From NCBI GenBank assembly GCA_023512345.1, contig JAILZT010000014.1, positions 1-64,000 of the forward strand: DNA of 64,000 nucleotides, written 5' to 3'. How positions within the stretch are numbered: position 1 is the first letter of the stretch; each line of letters starts with the position of its first letter. A model generated the notes under the pieces. That model saw nothing but the letters and a program-made list of their open reading frames with translations, was not told the origin of the DNA and did no database searches. The position numbers and the translations under genes are program-made. The stretch comes from Paenibacillus sp. (GTDB lineage Bacteria; Bacillota; Bacilli; Paenibacillales; Paenibacillaceae). This document shows, piece by piece, positions 60,338-64,000 of this stretch.

Positions 60338-62032
60338 ATGGAACAACATTTGTTGGATCAACTTTTGGAAATTGTGAAGAAACAATCTAACGCTCTGGAG
60401 CTGCAAAGTCAGGTAATGTTGGCGAATGGGTCTGGAAAAACGGTTGGTATACCCCATATGAACGTTATTCAGCATGAAGCTGTAGAGAAGTCGGAGAATT
60501 CAATAGATTGTAATATTGAAAATGAGGTTCTGCTGCTGGTAAGCCGTATCACTGCTTATCCGGTTTCTGACTTGAGGCTTACAGATTCGCTTAAGAGTGA
60601 GCTCGGTTTTGATTCATTAATGATGATGGAGCTTCAAGGAGAGCTGAGAAGACGATATCCCGACCGCGAGGTTATCCTCCCGCTTGAAATAACTGATTTG
60701 ACCCTTAGTGAGCTTATTGATTTAATTGGCGGCAATAGTGAGCAACCACAGGTTACGAAGAATCTTGGAAATACAACGATACTTCCGTTTGAAGCGAAGT
60801 CTGCACTATCAGAAGTTGAGCCACAATTTAATGTAGAACAATTCCCTGAATATATGGATCTAAAAAAACGAATTGAATCTGCAGGAGTAGTAAACCCTTA
60901 TTTTAGACTACGGGAAGGAATCAATACGGATACCGTTGTAATTAATGGTGAACCCTATATCAATTACTCATCTTATAACTATCTTGGTTATGCAGGTGAT
61001 CCTCAAATGATTACGGCTGTGCAGGAGGCTACTGCAAAATACGGAACATCTGTGTCAGCCAGCCGTCTGTTATCCGGAGAAATTCCAATTCACGCAGAGT
61101 TGGAGGCGGCGGTATCCCGATTTGTAGGAACCGAGGATGCTTTGGTCTATACTGCAGGACATGCGACTAATGTCTCCACGATTGCAAAGCTTGTTGGGAA
61201 GGAAGATATCGTACTCCATGATGAGTTATCCCACAACAGTTTGATTCAAGGCTGCTTATTGTCAGGAGCACAGCGGGTGTCCTTTCCGCATAACGATTGG
61301 GAGGCGCTAGATAGAATTTTATCCCGTATACGTAGCCAACGGCGTCGGGCTTTAATTGTTATAGAAGGTGTCTACAGCATGGATGGAGACATTCCAGATT
61401 TACCTAAATTCATTGAATTAAAAAAGAAACATCAAGCGATGCTATATATTGACGAAGCACATTCAATAGGAACTATAGGCGCTACAGGGAGAGGGATTTG
61501 TGAATATCATGGGGTGTCTCCAGCAGACATTGATATATTGATGGGCACACTCAGTAAATCCTTCGCTAGCTGTGGGGGTTATGCGGCCGGTTCAGCGGCT
61601 ATGATTCAATATCTGAAATATTTATCTGACGGGTTTATTTTTAGTGCCGGTATCACACCAGCAAATGCGGCCGCAGCCCTTGCAGTGATCCAGTCTTTAG
61701 AAAAGGATCCGGCTCCTGTACAAAAGCTGCAGCAGAACTCGAGATTATTTCTGGAGCAATGCAAGCTGCTAGGATTACAAACGGGATTGAGCAGTGATAC
61801 GCCGATTATCCCCATTATTGTAGGAGGTTCAGACAAAACTCTACAGCTCACCGAGTATTTGTATCAGGAAGGGATTAACGTTTATCCGATTCTCTATCCA
61901 GCGGTTCCTGAGGAAGCAGCCTGTGTTCGGTTTTTCATAACCGCTAATCATACTAGGGAGCAGATTGAATGGACGGTAAAGCTTGTCGCAAAGGGGATTC
62001 AATCTCTTGAAAAGGAGCCTGTTATGATATGA
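60338..62032 (+). CDS. ACP-alpha-oxoamine synthase fusion (PLP enzyme)
   Basis: A 564-aa bimodular protein. Residues about 60-130: ACP with Ser93 (ELGFDSLMM). Residues 175-555: alpha-oxoamine synthase (AONS, the fold of BioF, KBL and serine palmitoyltransferase): YINYSSYNYLGYAGDPQ, GHATNVSTIAKL, HDELSHNSLIQG, VIEGVYSMDGD, YIDEAHSIGTIG and the PLP Lys407 in GTLSKSFASCGG. It should condense the acyl chain held on its ACP with an amino acid, losing CO2, and release an alpha-amino ketone. The same ACP-AONS fusion occurs in PigH/RedN of prodigiosin synthesis. Starts 6 bp after the PKS. Confidence 0.92.
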   Translation: MEQHLLDQLLEIVKKQSNALELQSQVMLANGSGKTVGIPHMNVIQHEAVEKSENSIDCNIENEVLLLVSRITAYPVSDLRLTDSLKSELGFDSLMMMELQGELRRRYPDREVILPLEITDLTLSELIDLIGGNSEQPQVTKNLGNTTILPFEAKSALSEVEPQFNVEQFPEYMDLKKRIESAGVVNPYFRLREGINTDTVVINGEPYINYSSYNYLGYAGDPQMITAVQEATAKYGTSVSASRLLSGEIPIHAELEAAVSRFVGTEDALVYTAGHATNVSTIAKLVGKEDIVLHDELSHNSLIQGCLLSGAQRVSFPHNDWEALDRILSRIRSQRRRALIVIEGVYSMDGDIPDLPKFIELKKKHQAMLYIDEAHSIGTIGATGRGICEYHGVSPADIDILMGTLSKSFASCGGYAAGSAAMIQYLKYLSDGFIFSAGITPANAAAALAVIQSLEKDPAPVQKLQQNSRLFLEQCKLLGLQTGLSSDTPIIPIIVGGSDKTLQLTEYLYQEGINVYPILYPAVPEEAACVRFFITANHTREQIEWTVKLVAKGIQSLEKEPVMI

Positions 62033-62961
62033 ATCTTATTATTGGCGGAAATGGTGGATTAGGGCTGGCTATTACAGAGGAGCTCTTGTCTACAGGAAAA
62101 GCTGTAAAGGCTACCTACCATCGGTCCAATGACGCACTTACAAGACTAAAGGGACCTTTGCTTACCATGGCTCAGTTTGACATTAAGAACGGCAGGGACC
62201 TGAATCAGCTGTTAAAAGGGGTTAAGACGGTGTATTTTTGCCTAAACGTCCCTTACCAGGATTGGTATACGGTTATGCCACAAGCTCTGAAAGAGTTAAC
62301 TCAATCCTTAAATTCCAGCCAAAAACTTGTATTTCCAGGAAACGTATATGGATACGGGAAATTTCAATATATACCAGTGGATGAGAATCATCCCAAAGCC
62401 GCGTTAACAAAGAAGGGTAAACTTCGCAATCAGTTGGAAGACACGCTTAAAAATCAGTCAGTCAGCCAAGGATTTCGTTATGTGATCCCTCGTTATCCGG
62501 ATTATTATGGTCCGAACGTAACGAATAGGGTGTTTGGACCCATTTTTACTGGAGCATTAAAAGCCAAAACTATCTCCTGGCCTGGAAAGCTTAGTGTACC
62601 TCATGATCTAGTCTATATTCGGGATGCTGCAAAGGCCGCTGTACTATTAGCTGAGAGCGGAGAGAGCGGGGAGTGGCATGTATCCGGTGCTGGAGCCATT
62701 GAAGGACAGCAATTTCTAAATATGGTCCAAGATGAGGCGGGGAGTCCTAGAAAAAGCAGAACACTACCTGGTTGGGCTGTTGGTTTGGCAGGGATTGTCG
62801 ACAAGGAAGCCAAAGAATTTCATGAACTGTTATATGAATTTCAATATCCACTAATATTAAATGAAAATAAATTCACAAAACGTTTCCCAACTTATACGGC
62901 TACACCACATGTGGCAGCTGTGAAAGAAACATTAAAATGGTTTCAGGCAAACCGAAAGTGA
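62029..62961 (+). CDS. NAD(P)-dependent epimerase/reductase, atypical extended SDR
   Basis: A 310-aa Rossmann-fold protein. The N-terminal IIGGNGGLGLAITEELL is the nucleotide loop (G-x-x-G-x-x-G). VFPGNVYGYGK holds a Tyr of the expected active-site strand but the usual Y-x-x-x-K is not clear, so it is an atypical SDR. PHDLVYIRDAAKAAVLLA and EWHVSGAG are typical of the NAD-dependent epimerase group. The ATG overlaps the AONS stop by four bases. It probably reduces a keto group of the released amino ketone; alternatives are epimerisation or dehydration. Confidence 0.75.
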   Translation: MNLIIGGNGGLGLAITEELLSTGKAVKATYHRSNDALTRLKGPLLTMAQFDIKNGRDLNQLLKGVKTVYFCLNVPYQDWYTVMPQALKELTQSLNSSQKLVFPGNVYGYGKFQYIPVDENHPKAALTKKGKLRNQLEDTLKNQSVSQGFRYVIPRYPDYYGPNVTNRVFGPIFTGALKAKTISWPGKLSVPHDLVYIRDAAKAAVLLAESGESGEWHVSGAGAIEGQQFLNMVQDEAGSPRKSRTLPGWAVGLAGIVDKEAKEFHELLYEFQYPLILNENKFTKRFPTYTATPHVAAVKETLKWFQANRK

Positions 62962-62989
62962 GTCCCAAAAAGAAGGAGGCGTTAATCAA

Positions 62990-63787
62990 TTGCTGGTCAT
63001 AGCGGTGTCACTTGGATCTGCCTTTTCAATACCAGAGCTCCTTCCCTATGTTTCACTTGAGCGCAAGGTCACTAGCAGTCGCTTCAAACGGGAGGATGAT
63101 CTAAGAAGATCATTGATCGGAGATATAATGGTGCGTCTGCTTGCCATGGATATTGAGGGGCTGCGGAATGACGAGATTTCTTTTGAAAAAGGAGTGTTTG
63201 GCAAGCCGCGACTGCAAAATATGCGTGAAGATTGGGACTTTAACATCTCACACTCCGGGAATTGGATTGTTGGTATTGTGGGGCGAAAAGGTCATCGTGT
63301 TGGCATCGATATTCAAAAGATGGGTGCTGGAGATGTAAATCCTTCTCTTGCCAGATATTCGATGTCAGAGCATGAATTGCAGGAGTATCTATCCCTCTCT
63401 CCAGAAGAAAAAAAGCCTTTCTTTTATGAGCTATGGACGCGTAAGGAGAGCTATTTGAAGATGGAAGGGATCGGAATAACCATTCCTTTAGGATCTGTTT
63501 TTTCTGAAGATAGCTTAATGCACCCTGAGAGCCTATCTCGTAAAAATGGAAAACCAGCCTATTACTTTAAGCAATACTCTCTTGATTCTAGCTACAAGCT
63601 GAGCGCATGCTCCACAGACTTTCGATTTCCAGATGAATGTCTAGTGGTAAGATCAGCCGATTTGGCCGAAGTGTTCCTCCGCCGTTGCAGAGAACAATCG
63701 CTCCAATCCCTTCCGAGAGTCAATGATATTCCCGACTTTATACAGGAAGAAGCAGATACTCAACGGATTGGATTTACAGTTCTGTAA
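62990..63787 (+). CDS. 4'-phosphopantetheinyl transferase, Sfp type
   Basis: A 265-aa enzyme that moves phosphopantetheine from CoA to the Ser of ACP domains. Motifs: FNISHSGNWIVGIVG, VGIDIQKM (magnesium Asp) and FYELWTRKESYLKMEGIGI (W-x-x-K-E-S-x-x-K). It should activate the ACPs of the PKS and AONS proteins. The C-terminus is longer than in Sfp by about 30 residues. TTG start with AAGGAGG 10 nt upstream. Last recognisable gene of the operon. Confidence 0.9.
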   Translation: MLVIAVSLGSAFSIPELLPYVSLERKVTSSRFKREDDLRRSLIGDIMVRLLAMDIEGLRNDEISFEKGVFGKPRLQNMREDWDFNISHSGNWIVGIVGRKGHRVGIDIQKMGAGDVNPSLARYSMSEHELQEYLSLSPEEKKPFFYELWTRKESYLKMEGIGITIPLGSVFSEDSLMHPESLSRKNGKPAYYFKQYSLDSSYKLSACSTDFRFPDECLVVRSADLAEVFLRRCREQSLQSLPRVNDIPDFIQEEADTQRIGFTVL

Positions 63788-63847
63788 TTGTACGTCCCAC
63801 GATGTTGCGTGATATGCTGTAGATATATAACAATCAGGAGGATTACG

Positions 63848-64000
63848 ATGAGACGAGACATTCAACAGGTACCTTATGGTTATGAGCCGCCAGCAGAACA
63901 ACGTAAAGGGACACTAGTATTTTACGACTCATTCGAACATATATCTGACCAAGAATTGGAAGTTGCCGCGAAAGTAGCCTTGGATCGCCAATTTACAAAG
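63848..64000 (+). CDS. hypothetical protein, cut by the window end
   Basis: ATG 63848 follows AGGAGG. The 51 visible residues begin MRRDIQQVPYGYEPP and continue in frame to the edge; FYDSFEHISDQELEVAAKVAL looks like a short helical protein. No family is recognised. No terminator separates it from the phosphopantetheinyl transferase (60 bp gap), so it may belong to the same transcript. Confidence 0.6.
   Translation, partial: MRRDIQQVPYGYEPPAEQRKGTLVFYDSFEHISDQELEVAAKVALDRQFTK

Noticed and set aside
1-64000. CRISPR arrays, rRNA and tRNA genes
   Set aside because: No regularly spaced identical repeats with unique spacers and no recognisable tRNA or rRNA sequence were seen by eye; a tRNAscan or Rfam search would be needed to exclude short RNAs.

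Overview
The window looks like chromosome of an endospore-forming, low-to-moderate GC Firmicute, most probably Paenibacillus. Reasons: a gerP spore-coat permeability operon, a cwlJ-gerQ pair, strong AGGAGG-type ribosome binding sites with frequent GTG/TTG starts, Gram-positive lipoproteins, a c-di-AMP (ydaO-type) riboswitch before a KimA-like potassium transporter, a preQ1-I riboswitch before que genes, and sites matching Bacillus-type Fnr, Fur, CcpA, sigma-E and sigma-K consensus sequences. No rRNA, tRNA or CRISPR array was recognised. All functional assignments come from reading motifs, not from database searches.

Layout. (1) 1-6.0 kb: an accessory region of small unrelated genes (DKNYY protein, lipoproteins, two GNAT acetyltransferases, a frameshifted terpenoid-cyclase-fold gene, orphans) separated by eight same-orientation copies or partial copies of a roughly 70-95 bp palindromic repeat. 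The arrangement resembles a gene-cassette array. (2) 6.0-18.6 kb: a segment bounded by two palindromic dif-like sites with identical 9-bp arms. It holds an MFS exporter, aldo/keto reductase, a 55-aa zinc-ribbon protein, an Hsp20-like spore protein divergent from gerPA/F-B-C-D-E, an aminotransferase, a GH113 glycosidase, an esterase, an APC permease with divergent LysR regulator, and an orphan tyrosine recombinase whose stop codon lies 2 bp from the right-hand palindrome. (3) 18.7-36 kb: housekeeping and envelope genes: L-lactate dehydrogenase, LysE exporter, amino-acid permease, Asp-box lipoprotein, a small Cys-rich protein behind a textbook Fnr-dependent promoter, cwlJ-gerQ, CNNM/CBS protein, MHYT histidine kinase, BdbD/BdbC disulfide pair, riboswitch-kimA, Fur-controlled ABC ATPase plus FhuF reductase, murB. 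(4) 36-48 kb: ZIP transporter, preQ1 riboswitch-queFCDE, an ECF sigma/anti-sigma/ABC operon, HxlR regulator divergent from GTP cyclohydrolase II, and a three-gene ABC-2 exporter.

(5) 47.9-55.3 kb: a secreted 2060-aa protein that joins a CE12 rhamnogalacturonan acetylesterase to a PL11 rhamnogalacturonan lyase, behind a CcpA (cre) site, followed by a ROK sugar kinase. (6) 55.6-63.8 kb: a compact biosynthetic operon: fatty acyl-AMP ligase, ACP-KS-AT polyketide synthase, ACP-alpha-oxoamine synthase fusion, NAD-dependent reductase and Sfp-type phosphopantetheinyl transferase. The domain logic predicts activation of a fatty acid, one malonate extension without reduction, then decarboxylative condensation with an amino acid. 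The product would be an alkyl amino-diketone, hydroxypyrrole or sphingoid-like lipid. This cluster, the cassette-like array and the recombinase/dif-like sites are the strongest candidates for undescribed biology. The window ends inside a further small gene.
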